Shown here in pieces: positions 44,201 to 53,352 of a stretch of DNA of 64,000 nucleotides (its first letter is position 1; the number at the start of each line of letters is the position of its first letter). Made by a program: the position numbers and the translations under genes. The notes below the pieces were generated by a model that worked only from the letters and a program-made list of their open reading frames with translations, had not been told where the DNA came from and did not search any database. The stretch is from Lepidonotus clava (taxonomy: Eukaryota > Annelida > Polychaeta > Phyllodocida > Polynoidae). The stretch spans positions 29,976,966 through 30,040,965 of the forward strand of contig OW387149.1 in the NCBI GenBank assembly GCA_936440205.1, read 5' to 3'.

Positions 44201-46797
44201 TGATCCACCACTTCTGTGGGTACTTTCTCAAATATATTCAAACAGGTTTTGATAGCTCTATTTTGAAGAGGTTGTAACCTATGAATTAGTCTCTGAATAC
44301 TGGAATCAGTTATTAATGAAACATAGTCCAACAAAGGCAATATACCCTGTTTATATAACACAGTTTACACAGTTTTCTATTACACAGGGATAACTTAATT
44401 CATACTTAAGCACTCTACCCACGGTATGATTTGTGAATTTAACAATATTGAAATTTCACTGGCCCCTCTCTTTAAAGGTGAATTATCTGATGCATTTACA
44501 ACTTGAAACTCTCAAGGCTGAATATACTGTACTGTGCCGCAATCAAATATGCAACACAAATGGCCTGCAAATGACCAGCTAAAAAAATGGTGTTTAATTT
44601 GAGTTTTCGTCTCTATTCCCATCCTAATATCAAGATTACAAAACATTACAAACATTAACAATATTCACTGATTCAGGACACCCGGTACATGCATTTTATT
44701 TGAAAACTGATAGCAAATTCTTGTCTTGAATTGCATGGATCAAAACGTTTCTGAAATTTGAGACTTTTCAAATAGTGGTGCCACTCATTTCTTGATGTTA
44801 TGTGGTTCAACAACATTGTCACAATGTTGTCACACAGTTGTGAAAATCACTATGTCACAACATAAATTTGAAACGTTGTCTGTGTGTTATAACACAACAT
44901 TGCATATTTGGTTGTAGCAACGTTGCTGCAATGTTCTTTATTAAGAGTTGGTTAAAGGTAATGTGCAATGTTCTTTTAATGTTATGTGTTTGCTGGGGTA
45001 CTAAAAACCTGGGGCACTAAAAACACCAACACAATGATCGGGGTCAGGACTCCCTATGTCCAGCCGCTCCCAAGCATCCAATAGGGGCGGATACAAGATT
45101 TTCGAATGTGGGGGTTTAGCCTAAAGGCTCAGTACTAAAACTGCGTACACGAGGGGCATTTTCCTCACTGGATCCACCCCTGTCGATCCCCCTTAGGTAT
45201 AAGATAGTTGACCTGGCGCCAGTATTTCTGAAAATAATATTTTCCACTAGCTGGTCGCCCTAGCAACACTCTGACAAAGAAACCACTGAGGTATGACTGG
45301 TTGTAGGATTAATTGTTATGTAATACTGATGAGAACTTTTAATAATGACTAGTGATTTTAAAGATCAAGTTATGCTATATGTGATCGTTATACAGCATTC
45401 TTTAACTCTGTGTATTTAAATACTAAAGGTAGTGCAATAATGATGAATTCATATAGACTAAAAGATAAAATAACTTTTCTGACCACATATTCTAGGGTTG
45501 AGTTCCACACTAGATGGTGTGATCCAGATTTCCATTTATTGTATTCATGTCCATAATTGCAGGTGTCTTCTAGCAGCTGGGAAGAAGGCAGACGGATTGG
45601 ACTTCATTACAGTTTGGTCATTTGCAGGCAATGGTAGAGGTAACTTCTTCAGGTACGGTCCGATGAATTTACAGAAAAGTGCCTATGGTGTCAACAAGCC
45701 AGTTGTTATTGGTAGGTATTACTTATTGCATCAGGTGCAATAATACACTGTGTCATTATACTTTTGAGTGCAGATTAAGTGAAATAGAAGTTTTGGGTAA
45801 ATATCCAAGTGGTCCATTTCCCACTAAAAAGCACAGATAAGACCTTATTATTTGTAGTTTGATATTCATTTTTATGTTCTAGAAAGAATTGGAAAAATTT
45901 CTTATTAATCTTTTAATAAACTTCAGATTTTGAAAAATGGTTTTCTTGTATTTTTATTAGATATTTTTACAAAATTTATGTTTATTACGTTTTATTCCAT
46001 GTGATGGTTTCATGTTCGTACTAACATATTAGAAAGCCATAAATGTCTATCTTGAATGTGCAATATTCCACTCTCACTTTCCTGGGGGCTTGATAGATAT
46101 ATTCCTTTCAAAATCTTTACCATTTCAGAATACACCTCGAACCTTATAAGGTATTGATAATAAATATATTGTTTCAAAATAACCTGCAGGTTAGGCTAAA
46201 ACAGTATGCATTCTGGATAACATGTCGACAAAAGTCAAGGATTTACTATAGAAAATTTCATGAATTGTATTATTATTTTTAGAATAATATTTTGAAAAAC
46301 TAGCCACCATTATTTTCTAAATTAGTATCCATATACATTTTATATTTCTGAGTTATTTGAAAATGTATTCATTGTAGATGGATATTTGTTTATTTTCTAT
46401 AGTTATTCGAGGTATTTTTGTCGACAGATTCAGTCAATATTAGCCTGCAGGTGCTCAAAATATTCCAAATCAACCTTCCATGGTAGGGTGAATTAAAAAT
46501 GTGTGTCGTATTGCAGGCTCACTGAGTGAGATTGGTGGGAATGGGAGTTCAATACAGAGTTATATGAACCATGCCTACACCCAGGGGTACAGTGGTGCAT
46601 GGACATGGCAGGCCAATGAGGCAGGGGACACTTCTGACAGCCTTCAGAAGCAGCAGGCGGCCCTTCGAGAACTGCGAGGGAGGAATAACCAGAGCCAGGG
46701 AGGCCTTGTGAACTTTGATGTACCCCCTACAAGACCACCTAGAGAAACTCCAAATTCTACAAGTAATATCATTATTTTGTTTCAAAGTCACACATAA
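26242..46797 (+). CDS. GH5 beta-mannanase-like secreted protein lacking catalytic residues
   Basis: Seven exons by continuous homology and GT-AG sites: 26242-26467, 39901-40003, 40967-41096, 41459-41677, 43537-43628, 45563-45711 and 46517-46762 or later; the 3' end is uncertain (without further splicing it stops at 46797). About 390 residues align by memory with mollusc GH5 mannanases such as the Mytilus enzyme. An N-terminal signal peptide (MELQIVFLVLVPYVNG) implies secretion. Family landmarks: GGNSVRLYLHGG (the Arg codon is split across intron 1), NILVFLSLWDG, ALGGWDIINAPEG and GYSGAWTWQ. The acid/base site NEP of active enzymes reads NAP (Glu to Ala). The nucleophile in VIGEF reads VIGSL (Glu to Ser, at an exon junction). 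The usual HTY reads WSF. It is most likely a pseudoenzyme, perhaps a sugar-binding protein. All frames are open, so it is not an obvious pseudogene. Confidence 0.8.
26586..26674 (+). repeat. SINE head-like repeat in intron 1
   Basis: GCTAGCCAAGTGGTAGATTG followed 20-30 bp later by GGTCGTATCC resembles the A and B boxes of a tRNA promoter. A second copy with the same ending (TTGAGAGTCA...TTTATTAG) lies at 47020-47105. Two copies in one gene region suggest a dispersed tRNA-derived repeat. Confidence 0.45.
27274..28273 (-). repeat. 3' LTR (element sense) of the pol-less copy
   Basis: 1,000 bp. On + it begins TGTGACGTTCTCC and ends ATTCATCACA, so on - it opens with the family palindrome GATGAATgcctATTCATC. 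The promoter motifs (CACGTG-like, TGACGTCA, TATATA, AATAAA on -) match the other LTRs. The polypurine tract lies next to it at about 28274-28290. Confidence 0.93.
28500..28965 (-). repeat. Tandem array, counterpart of 15735-16175
   Basis: Repeated GGTCGTGACC and GTCGTGATTCTCC motifs on +, with roughly 100-bp spacing, match the CACGACCG array of the full element on -. Conservation in both copies marks it as a regular part of the family. Confidence 0.7.
28966..30828 (+). other. Antisense splice-like region of the pol-less copy
   Basis: This corresponds to 13.2-15.7 kb of the full element, read on the antisense strand, which here is +. Donor-type GTAAG sites near 29302, 29871, 29978 and 30332 and acceptors near 29030, 29358, 30204 and 30413 give intron-sized gaps of about 56 to 225 bp. 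The sites are shared with the other copy although the surrounding sequence has diverged. A product is not recognised. Confidence 0.45.
30829..31670. repeat. Internally duplicated blocks in the pol-less copy
   Basis: A block of about 180 bp at 30829-31010 recurs at 31489-31670. A block of about 475 bp at 31018-31491 recurs at 32929-33402. The copies are nearly identical, so the rearrangement is young. Strand switching during reverse transcription is a known way to make such patterns. Confidence 0.8.
32280..33050 (-). pseudogene. ORF3 C-terminal part in the pol-less copy
   Basis: About 256 residues match the C-terminal third of ORF3 of the full element, including AMASASMAFLMALETGREPE and the closing REERLLLPARRQEEG. 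The zinc-finger N-terminus is not present here. It shows that this end of ORF3 has kept an open frame in a second lineage member. Confidence 0.8.
33123..34034 (-). pseudogene. Gag-like frame in the pol-less copy
   Basis: About 300 residues matching the gag at 4989-5939 over most of its length (LRPEKYDGKPDFEGWINQ, MLFLSL, NALQELAGLKRVKNQ). The zinc-knuckle end is not present. The frame runs on into a short stretch related to ORF3, consistent with a rearranged, non-autonomous copy. Confidence 0.82.
34087..35086 (-). repeat. 5' LTR (element sense) of the pol-less copy
   Basis: 1,000 bp, about five differences from its partner at 27274-28273 by eye. The reverse complement of the primer-binding-like site (CCACCGCTGCCACCA) lies just before it at about 34071-34085. 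Confidence 0.93.
35290..35760. repeat. Repeat rich in CAACATTG/CAACGTT motifs
   Basis: Many short inverted or direct copies of ACAACATTG and CAACGTTA. The opening CCCAGTAACACACAATTAAAG resembles, in reverse, the end of the repeat at 44810-45000 (CCCAGCAAACACATAAC). The pattern is typical of non-coding DNA transposon relatives. Boundaries are approximate. Confidence 0.45.
35965..36141. mobile_element. MITE with CAGGGGCGGATCCA ends
   Basis: The left end CAGGGGCGGATCCA and the right end (read inward CAGGGGCAGATACAGG) are inverted repeats. A direct TGTGA flanks both sides (35960-35964 and 36142-36146). The body has a C-run and AT-rich sequence. A shorter relative lies at 45082-45182. The superfamily is not certain. 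Confidence 0.7.
36571..36683. repeat. Foldback palindrome, arms about 48 bp
   Basis: The left arm (36571-36618) and right arm (36636-36683) are near-perfect inverted repeats: the inner 28 bases, ending GGTGGAATAATGCAC, match almost fully, and the outer parts share ATAATGGAC/GTAATGGAC. A 17-bp loop separates them. It is a foldback-type element or a cruciform-prone site. Confidence 0.8.
36900..37230 (-). repeat. SINE related to the repeat at 1-310
   Basis: The stretch with GGTAGAGACCAACCCCTACACTTTTAC (from about 37137, given here in pieces: GGTAGAGACC, then ACACTTTTACC) matches the distal part of the SINE at the left end of the window. On -, AGTGGGGAGGGTGATTC and GGGGGATCAC sit where the A and B boxes would be. 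The copy is diverged. Confidence 0.45.
38077..39623. mobile_element. Non-coding element with CCCAGGCAAGAA ends and palindromic array
   Basis: Inverted ends CCCAGGCAAGAA at 38077 and, reversed, at 39612-39623. The two outer zones (38085-38810 and 39250-39610) are packed with GACGTT, ACGTCA and AACGTTATTATAACGTT-like motifs in both orientations, many with a spacing of 40-60 bp around AGGTTAGG-type links. The middle is plain. There is no coding frame. The flanking duplication was not clear. The superfamily is unknown. Confidence 0.65.
41724..41989. mobile_element. MITE sharing the Harbinger end core, 266 bp
   Basis: Ends AGCCCCATACCCACTTGGCG and, read inward from 41989, AGGGCCATACCCACGAGGCG. 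The flanking 3-bp sites are TAA (41721-41723) and TTA (41990-41992). Subterminal repeats of GGCGACGG type fill the body. It sits in the intron between exons 4 and 5 of the mannanase-like gene. Confidence 0.78.
42346..42510. mobile_element. MITE, 165 bp, with clustered promoter-like motifs
   Basis: Inverted ends share TTTATACC and TCGGGAG (left AGTGGCGTTTATACCACG, right read inward TGCGTGCTTTATACCGC), flanked by TTA and TAA. The GC-rich body contains GCCGCCATCTT (YY1-like), CTGATTGGCT (reverse CCAAT) and GCATGCGCA (NRF1-like). It lies in the intron between exons 4 and 5 of the mannanase-like gene. Confidence 0.65.
43730..44361 (-). mobile_element. 5'-truncated LINE fragment (RT ORF C-terminus)
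   Basis: The minus-strand frame 43894-44361 gives about 155 residues with the typical end of a CR1/Jockey-type LINE ORF2: ILPLLDYVS, LQPLQNRAIKTCL and a basic RDRRRMLMLRRM stretch. An in-frame stop lies just upstream, so the RT core is missing, as expected for 5' truncation. The 3' part toward 43730 would be its untranslated tail; no clear poly(A) was seen. It sits in the intron between exons 5 and 6 of the mannanase-like gene. Confidence 0.7.
44810..45002. repeat. Repeat rich in ACAACATTG/CAACGTTG motifs
   Basis: Same style as 35290-35760: short alternating ACAACATTGT, ACAATGTTGT and GCAACGTTGC palindromes. The right edge reads, reversed, CCCAGCAAACACATAACATT. It is probably a non-autonomous DNA element. 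Boundaries are approximate. Confidence 0.45.
45082..45182. mobile_element. Short MITE, relative of 35965-36141
   Basis: Left end TAGGGGCGGATACAAG; right end, read inward, CAGGGGTGGATCCAG. The length is 101 bp. It is non-coding and lies in the intron before exon 6. Confidence 0.6.
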
Positions 46798-47019
46798 TCA
46801 GTTTGCTATTTGTTTTAAACTTGGCTCCATGTGTAAACCTGAAAATATAATCTTTTTCTGAATTACAATTTATTGCCGAAAGTGTAATGATAAGCAGAAG
46901 GTTATCATTAGTAGATAGAGATTTTGAACGCTAACCGTTGTTTTGGGGATTACTTATTATTACAGGTAATTGCTACCATTTGATTACTTAGACTGTCTGA
47001 GTTTAGTCTCTATTATCGT

Positions 47020-47105
47020 TGCTAGTCAAGTGGTAGACTTCATCCGCGAAATGGGCGTTCATATCCATAACACAGACCACGCTTGGTTGAGAGTCAGTTT
47101 ATTAG
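47020..47105 (+). repeat. SINE head-like repeat, second copy
   Basis: GCTAGTCAAGTGGTAGACTT and GTTCATATCC sit in the same spacing as in 26586-26674, and both end in TTGAGAGTCA...TTTATTAG. The mutual similarity supports a dispersed tRNA-derived repeat. Confidence 0.45.
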
Positions 47106-47770
47106 AGAATACTCCAATTGCATACAGTGGCTGGTGCACTACAATATATGTAATCCCAGTCCACATACAGCACTGCCTAAGGCCAGCTTCGCCCGTAGAG
47201 TCCACCCGATTTAACGCAGTCATGCTATGGTAAGTTCCTATCCAAGTCACCCGATGTCTGTGTACATGGCTATACCAAACCCCCATATCCTCAAGATTCG
47301 TACTGATCCAAACGGTTTCAAATAGTGTTTTCTCTTTAGCCTGCTGGCTCAGCCCAATATGTACCATTCCAATTATTAATTTCTACCTAGGCAGCACTGC
47401 TCACTGGGAGATGTCCTGTCTGTTACAGCCAAACAGTTATATTACACCTACCAGCAGCATCCGCCATTTTCACATTCATATAATTCTGAATACTTTTTTA
47501 TAATATTCTACCATCTGATGACTTTTACCTTCTATCTGAAATGTCTATATTAAAATCTATCCTCTTATCCATAAAGCAGAAAATACCTCGCATAAGGAAA
47601 GCCCTCACTAATACTTTATATGCACAACTACCTTTGTGCAATTTCTCAATCCAAATTAATTTTCTAATAAACTCTGAATGCTATAATAAAAAAGTAATCA
47701 TTGTCTATTGAGGATAATGTGTATATATATATATAATATATATCATATGTATATATATAATTATATATCT

Positions 47771-47975
47771 AAATTTGTACTCCTCCTCCCTCCAACATAT
47801 TTTGAAGACCACAAAAGGTGAAAAGTGTTTATGTATACACATAAGAACAAAAAAAGTTTTCACCTTTTCAGGTTTTTTTTGTAATTATTTGTATATAATT
47901 ATACACATAAGTACAAAAAAAATCTTTTCACCTTTTGTGGTCTTCAAAATATGTTGGGAGGAGGAGTACAAATTT
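47771..47975. mobile_element. Foldback element, arms about 53 bp
   Basis: The left arm (47771-47825, starting AAATTTGTACTCCTCCTCC) and right arm (47924-47975, ending GAGGAGTACAAATTT) are almost perfect inverted repeats. The AT-rich spacer contains further copies of TTTTCACCTTTT. It is non-coding. A (TA)n tract lies just left, at 47715-47765. Confidence 0.8.
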
Positions 47976-50369
47976 CAAGAGCAGCAAATCCAATAAGCCC
48001 ATCCCACATTGGGTATATCCCAGGGTTGGACAAAATAGATGTATAAGTTATCCTTGTCTCCTAGAATTGGGTTTACTCAAATAAGCAAGAATAATCTTTT
48101 TCCCATATCCCCAAATGCTGCTAAAACATTATTATTTCTTACATTTTATCAATTGACAGATTTGCAGGATTCTCAGCCAATCAAAATACTGAATTATATG
48201 GTCAAATAGGGTTGGACATTAAAGGCGTGGCTGACAGGCTTTACCATTGGTTCCAATGGGAAAAGTTTAAAATATGAGGTCACATTTTAGAAATTTTAGG
48301 AACAATCTACCAACCAAATTGCTTTGATTAGATTTGTATTATGCAACTGTCTTCAGGGAATAAGCACAGAATTTGTTTTAAACAATATTTCATGGTAAAC
48401 TTTATTGTTGGTGTAAACTGGGTTGGGCTTATTTTTAAGAGGCCTTGTGCTCAGTACTTACAAGGACTATTCAGAATTTGCTGATCTTGCTTCAATGTGA
48501 TATTGAAATGTATTAATTTCAGTAAATCTGACCAAAAATGTTGAAAAATAATTTTGGTATAATCAATCAACATAAACAGGAAATAGTTGAAAGCTTTGGA
48601 CAGTAACTCTTGTGTATGGAGCTTAGGTCTGAGCCAGTGTAATTTTACTACTAGCCTGACATACTAGAGAGAGCCAGAGTCTAGGAAAACTGATACTTAT
48701 GCAAATAAACACATTTGTGAAAGAAAGGTTGGAAGCTCTACACTGCCACGACACACCATGAACCAAATGCATTTTACGCGAGTTTGAGGATCATGGAGAA
48801 TTTTGCGGATCCTTTTGTTTTCTGGGTAGCAGCGGATTTTTTGTGATATGCATCATGAAAGTGAAATGGTAAGTTTTTCAAAGATAACTTTGTATTTTAT
48901 TGCTTTTAGGAAATGTAGCTTTGACAAACTTTTTTACTTTGTTGTATACTTGAATTTTGGCTTATTTGTAGTGTTTGCAATGTTTGTTGCATATGATCTA
49001 GGCAAACTAGTTTCTAACCCATTTAGAAAAGCTATCTGTTTAAATATCTTATGTATCATTACTTGAAAATGTTATTGTATGAAATATAGATACTTGGGGC
49101 ATAGGGAGGGCTATTTTCACAAATTAGGGCATCAATTTAGTTTGTACTTCAGACAAAAAAGACCTTTATGATACAATTAGAGATATTTTCATGATGAACA
49201 CAATTTTGCTGATTTTCCAATAATGGAAATAAAAATAATGGAAAGTAAAAATAAGTATGTAGTAGGTAATGTGAATTCATAAATGCGTTCACTTAATCAG
49301 GCTGCTGGCCATATACATCTTTTGAGAAATCTTCATAGAATTATTATAATTATGTATAAACTATACTTATGTATTATAGGTATACCCTTCTGGAATATAT
49401 ATATATGCATTTGCAGGATGCATTACCTGTAGGAGGCAATTATGGAAAGCCTCACCATTTAATAATCCTATTCCCAGACACAAACAAATGATTTATTTGT
49501 AATAAAAAAAATCATTCTGATATATTTATTGCTTCAGAAAAATAACAGAACAAAACCATAAAAGTTTTATTCTGGTATTGCAATGTTATTGGAAAAAGTA
49601 AGTATCTCAGGATATTTCCTTTACTTGTGTTGTTTTTCCTTGTTCATTTATACTTGTTACACAACATTTCAAGATATTTGCAAACACGATGGACACGTCA
49701 TTAAACATTACGATATGACATTAAACCAGTTATTCTATTATTTTCCCAATTATCCGTACATTCTTCTTTTGTCTTTTAACTTGTGTCAATTATGAATCAC
49801 CCATGAATTCATCCCACCATGATAATCACACACTGTTTTATGGTTCCCCAAAAAAAATTCAAAAGGCCCGATTTTTTTTAAACTCAAGGTCTTTTTTAGG
49901 TAAGGTCACTTAAACGCCCCCTTCAGAAGTCATAAAATAAGCCCTTTAATACTTGAAATGAATTGACTTCATCTCAGATTTGTTCCTCTCATCTCATCTC
50001 AAAGGAACAGAGTGGCGTATAAGAGATGAGTTTATCAGAAGGGGCAGCAAGAAAAAGGTTGTTTAAACTTAAAGCATATCTGCAGTTTGTCTATCTTAAA
50101 GGATACAATTTTTGAGTTAAGTCCAGTGTGAAACACCCCCCTATGTTATAATTAGTGTTCCATCTACTATTACTATTACCATCACTACATACAAATATAA
50201 AACGTCTTGTGAATATATGCACTACATATCATGTCCATGTTTATCATATATATTTTATATACACATGTATTTCTTAATGTGCTGTCAATCAGGTCAATGC
50301 TTAGTCATTGGTGTGCTAAAAGTCTAAAAACTTAAATTGCAAATGTATGTATCCCTCTTGATTTCAGAG
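47976..50369. other. AT-rich stretch between the two mannanase-like loci
   Basis: No supported gene. Short frames at 48848-49066 and 49583-49795 are hydrophobic and AT-driven, without a motif or a splice context I could support. Confidence 0.45.
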
Positions 50370-50598
50370 ATGATGTGCACATATTTTATTGTGCTGACCA
50401 TATTGTCAATGGTAAATGGTCTACACATTATGAATGTAGACTTTAACCACTGTAGGACCAAGGTGTTTCTGTCCAGGATTAACCTGGCCTGGTACAACTA
50501 TGGCAACGACTTTGGGAACAACATGTATAATACCAACAGAAGGGTGAATTTACTAGGATATTTTGACAATATACAGAGGAGTGGTGGAAACTCATTTT
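50370..50598 (+). CDS. First exon of a second GH5 mannanase-like gene
   Basis: It encodes MMCTYFIVLTILSMVNG (signal peptide) and then a segment parallel to exon 1 of the upstream gene: TKVFLSRINLAWYNYG, NDFGNNMYN and SGGNSF. It ends at donor GTAAGT (50599) in phase 1, the same phase as the upstream gene's exon 1. No later exon was recognised up to 56 kb. Either intron 1 is very long, as in the neighbour (13.4 kb), and continues past the window, or the copy is partial. Tandem gene duplication is the simplest origin. Confidence 0.6.
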
Positions 50599-50924
50599 GT
50601 AAGTTGAGCAGTATGAGCGAGGCATTTTTTATCACTATCATTTCGGAATCAACCTCTTCCAAGATGATAAGTTAAAAAAAAGAGTAGTAAACTTAAGATA
50701 ACATCTAAATCAATTTTACATGAGTCCTATTCAAGTTTTTCAAATGCAAAGATATCTATAGACATGTGAAAATTTCTGACCTAAGTCATATGGCTAAAGT
50801 CATGATGTAAAATTTCTATATAGAATTTGTATTATTGAAACTTAAGAGACATTGCAACTTGTGATCGAGCCTCAACCCAGATGTAAGTACAAATTTAACC
50901 CATTTCTCTTATGAGTTTAACAGT

Positions 50925-51855
50925 GATGTGACTCACAGACCCGAGTGACGTAGCAGTTTGCATCACCCAAACAACCTGCAGAGGCTGGGATTCCCCGTGA
51001 CAACCCAGGGACATGCCGACGAGGCATGACTAGTCAGAGGCTGATGTAAACATCCTGTATCAAACATATTATAAGGGATCCAACTATCGCCCATCGGAGT
51101 CAGTCTTTACAGGTCAGTCATTAGGTATAGTCAGGAACGACGGAACGTTGAGATAGAGACAACCCAGCAGGTCTCGCTGAAACGCCATCACCATGTAGCC
51201 ATAAGGACACTAGGCTATAGGGCCTTTGCTCTATGAGCCTACTTCCATGCTCCCAAAGCAACAGCAACATTCAGGACAATGTGAACTCAAAGGACAAAAA
51301 CATTCAGGACAAACATTATACATTTGGACAATTATTGAATGTGTGCTCTTCGTGTATACCTGCAGGATACGGGTAAACTTGTGTGAACTTCAGAATAAAA
51401 CCTCTAACACATTCAACACAACTACTATCTCACCACTCTTCATCATTAAACATTCACTATTATAAATGGTGCAGAACCCTTAAGATCCCAACCTCTACAG
51501 CCATGTGAGTGTGACTCCCAAAGGACAGAGCTATTTTAATCTTCAAATTGGACATAAGGAGCATCTTAGGACAGTGATGTGGAAACACAAAGGTCCGGCA
51601 ACACGACTATTGCAGCTATACCCCAAACTCTCAGTGGAGCAGGGAGGGACAGTATTGATACACAGTCGACATGAGCAACAACACCCATAAAACCAAAATA
51701 GGAGCGAGCTCGAGGAGCCGGGACACCCTATTATCCACCCCATCCACTGCACATGTGGGACATCCACGTGGTGATAACAAAGTGATGTCAACAATGAGTG
51801 CAGAAATGGACAATTCATCAGCAAAATACCTATATTTAAATGAAACTACAACATA
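50925..51855 (+). mobile_element. Fragment of another LTR element (possible LTR, leader, gag start)
   Basis: A candidate LTR (about 50925-51460) has AATAAA near 51394 and a TATA-like element. Directly after it comes TGGTGCAGAACCC (about 51465), placed like a primer-binding site. A leader follows, then a short frame at 51671-51856. No RT, integrase or second LTR was seen, so it is a broken, old fragment. A BEL/Pao or gypsy origin is possible. Confidence 0.35.
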
Positions 51856-52204
51856 AAACAGAGGTGAGTGTTACTTACATTACAGAATGCAAGGCTCATG
51901 ATATTTCTATGTTTGTGAAAGTGAAATTTTAAATGTATGTTATAAAATGACAAAATTGAAAAAGGTGCATTCCCACCATGAATATGCCAGTCCTAGATCT
52001 ACAATTTTTGGTTCTTGGTGATATGAACATAGTGATGAAATTAACTTTATCATGTTTTTTACTCTTGCTTCAGGAGAACATCTCTTTGAATGAGTTTCTT
52101 AAGTCCGTATTCCACATAAAGTGGGGTCTGTTAAGGCATTTTTTGGAGAGTTTGTTACAGAGCTGATAAAAGCACTAAATTTCGTATGACTCACCTCTGA
52201 AAAA

Positions 52205-53135
52205 TAACTATAAAATCTGGAAGGGGAGCCACCTTGAAATATCAATAGGACAAATGTGGGGGTCAAAAACCAATATGGCTGACTTTTGTTATTAAAGAAT
52301 TTCTATTACAGCTTCTAACTTGACTAAAGAACCATGGTTTGTGTCAAAATTAAGAGATTATGGCTCAGGAAATTCAATTATTTGCATTTGAAGTCAATGT
52401 AGAAATCCAAAATTCTGGATGGCTGACCAATTTTGATAATACCATGATTTTAAGCTGCTATGGTATCTGAACAAGTGGAAGGGTTCCATAGAGCGCTCAA
52501 TAGATATTATGTGGTCATTCAATGAAATAACAAATATCTTTTCAAAATTGCTGAATTCGTTAGCATCATCGCTCCAACAATGATTGCTGGATTCTAAAAT
52601 AATTCAAAAGAAAAGGATATAAACTTTTCTCATTCATCCCCAAAAACTTTCTTTTTATTTGATATAATGATACCCGGGGACCACTAATTAGATTTGAAAG
52701 GGGAGCTACATTGAAAAGGTAACATGACCCCAATGAGGGCTAACAATCCAAAATGGCAGACTTTCAGCTGAATAATCTTATATCTCTGCTTTCGAAATGC
52801 CAAGAAGCGCATTGTTATTGTCCAAATTGGGAGATTTAAGCCCCATACCCACTAGGCGATTTTACCGGCGACTGGTGACGGGCAACAGCAGAATTACTGG
52901 TACAATCATTACCAATTTAACTCACATTTTAGTATGTAACATTTCAATGTCAAACTAAAATGTGAGCTAAATTGGTAATGACTGTACCAGTAATTCTCCT
53001 GTTGCCCGTCTCCAGTCGCCGGTAAAATCGCCTAGTGGGTATGGGGATTTAAGGAGAGGGAATTCAGTTATTTTCCCTTGAAACCTACACAAGACATCCA
53101 ATCCAAGTTGGCCAATATATTTGGTTAAATACCTT
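52205..53135. repeat. Local duplication, second copy split by a MITE
   Basis: Copy 1 (about 52210-52430) and copy 2 (about 52690-52838 plus 53052-53130) share GGAAGGGGAGC/GAAAGGGGAGC, AATATGGCTGACTTT/AAATGGCAGACTTT and the order of the stretches after them. Copy 1 reads GAGATTATGG where copy 2 carries the MITE, so it serves as an empty-site reference. Confidence 0.65.
52839..53048. mobile_element. Palindromic MITE, 210 bp, Harbinger end core
   Basis: It is almost entirely two inverted arms of about 100 bp, mismatched at only a few positions. Ends: AGCCCCATACCCACTAGG and, read inward, ATCCCCATACCCACTAGG, both continuing CGATTTTACCGGCGACTGG. Direct TTA flanks both sides (52836-52838 and 53049-53051). 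It is non-coding, and the arm identity suggests a young copy. Confidence 0.85.
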
Positions 53136-53294
53136 AAATTTCTAATGATAAAAACACACTGGGTGAAGTTTCATTGAGTTTTCATGGGGGGTACCATGCA
53201 CCACTAACATCCACCTCTGTCCCCTGACGCACCACGCAGATCGATCCCACCGCCCCACGTGTCACCATGGCGACCGGCACGTGACCAGAACAAG

Positions 53295-53352
53295 ATGGCG
53301 GGCGTGTGGAGACATCTTCTCCTCTGCTTCCTCCTGCAGTACCTACTACCAG
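53295..53352 (+). CDS. Possible signal-peptide first exon of an unknown gene
   Basis: AAGATGGCGG gives a strong start context, and the 19 codons (MAGVWRHLLLCFLLQYLLP) look like a cleavable signal peptide, followed at once by donor GTAGGC. The 90 bp upstream are CpG-rich with two CACGTG sites (near 53255 and 53277), like a promoter. No second exon could be assigned within the window, and the candidate lies where the second mannanase-like gene may have its first intron. Confidence 0.35.

Noticed and set aside
47715-47765. (TA)n tract as a regulatory element
   Set aside because: A simple AT microsatellite next to a foldback; nothing ties it to a gene.
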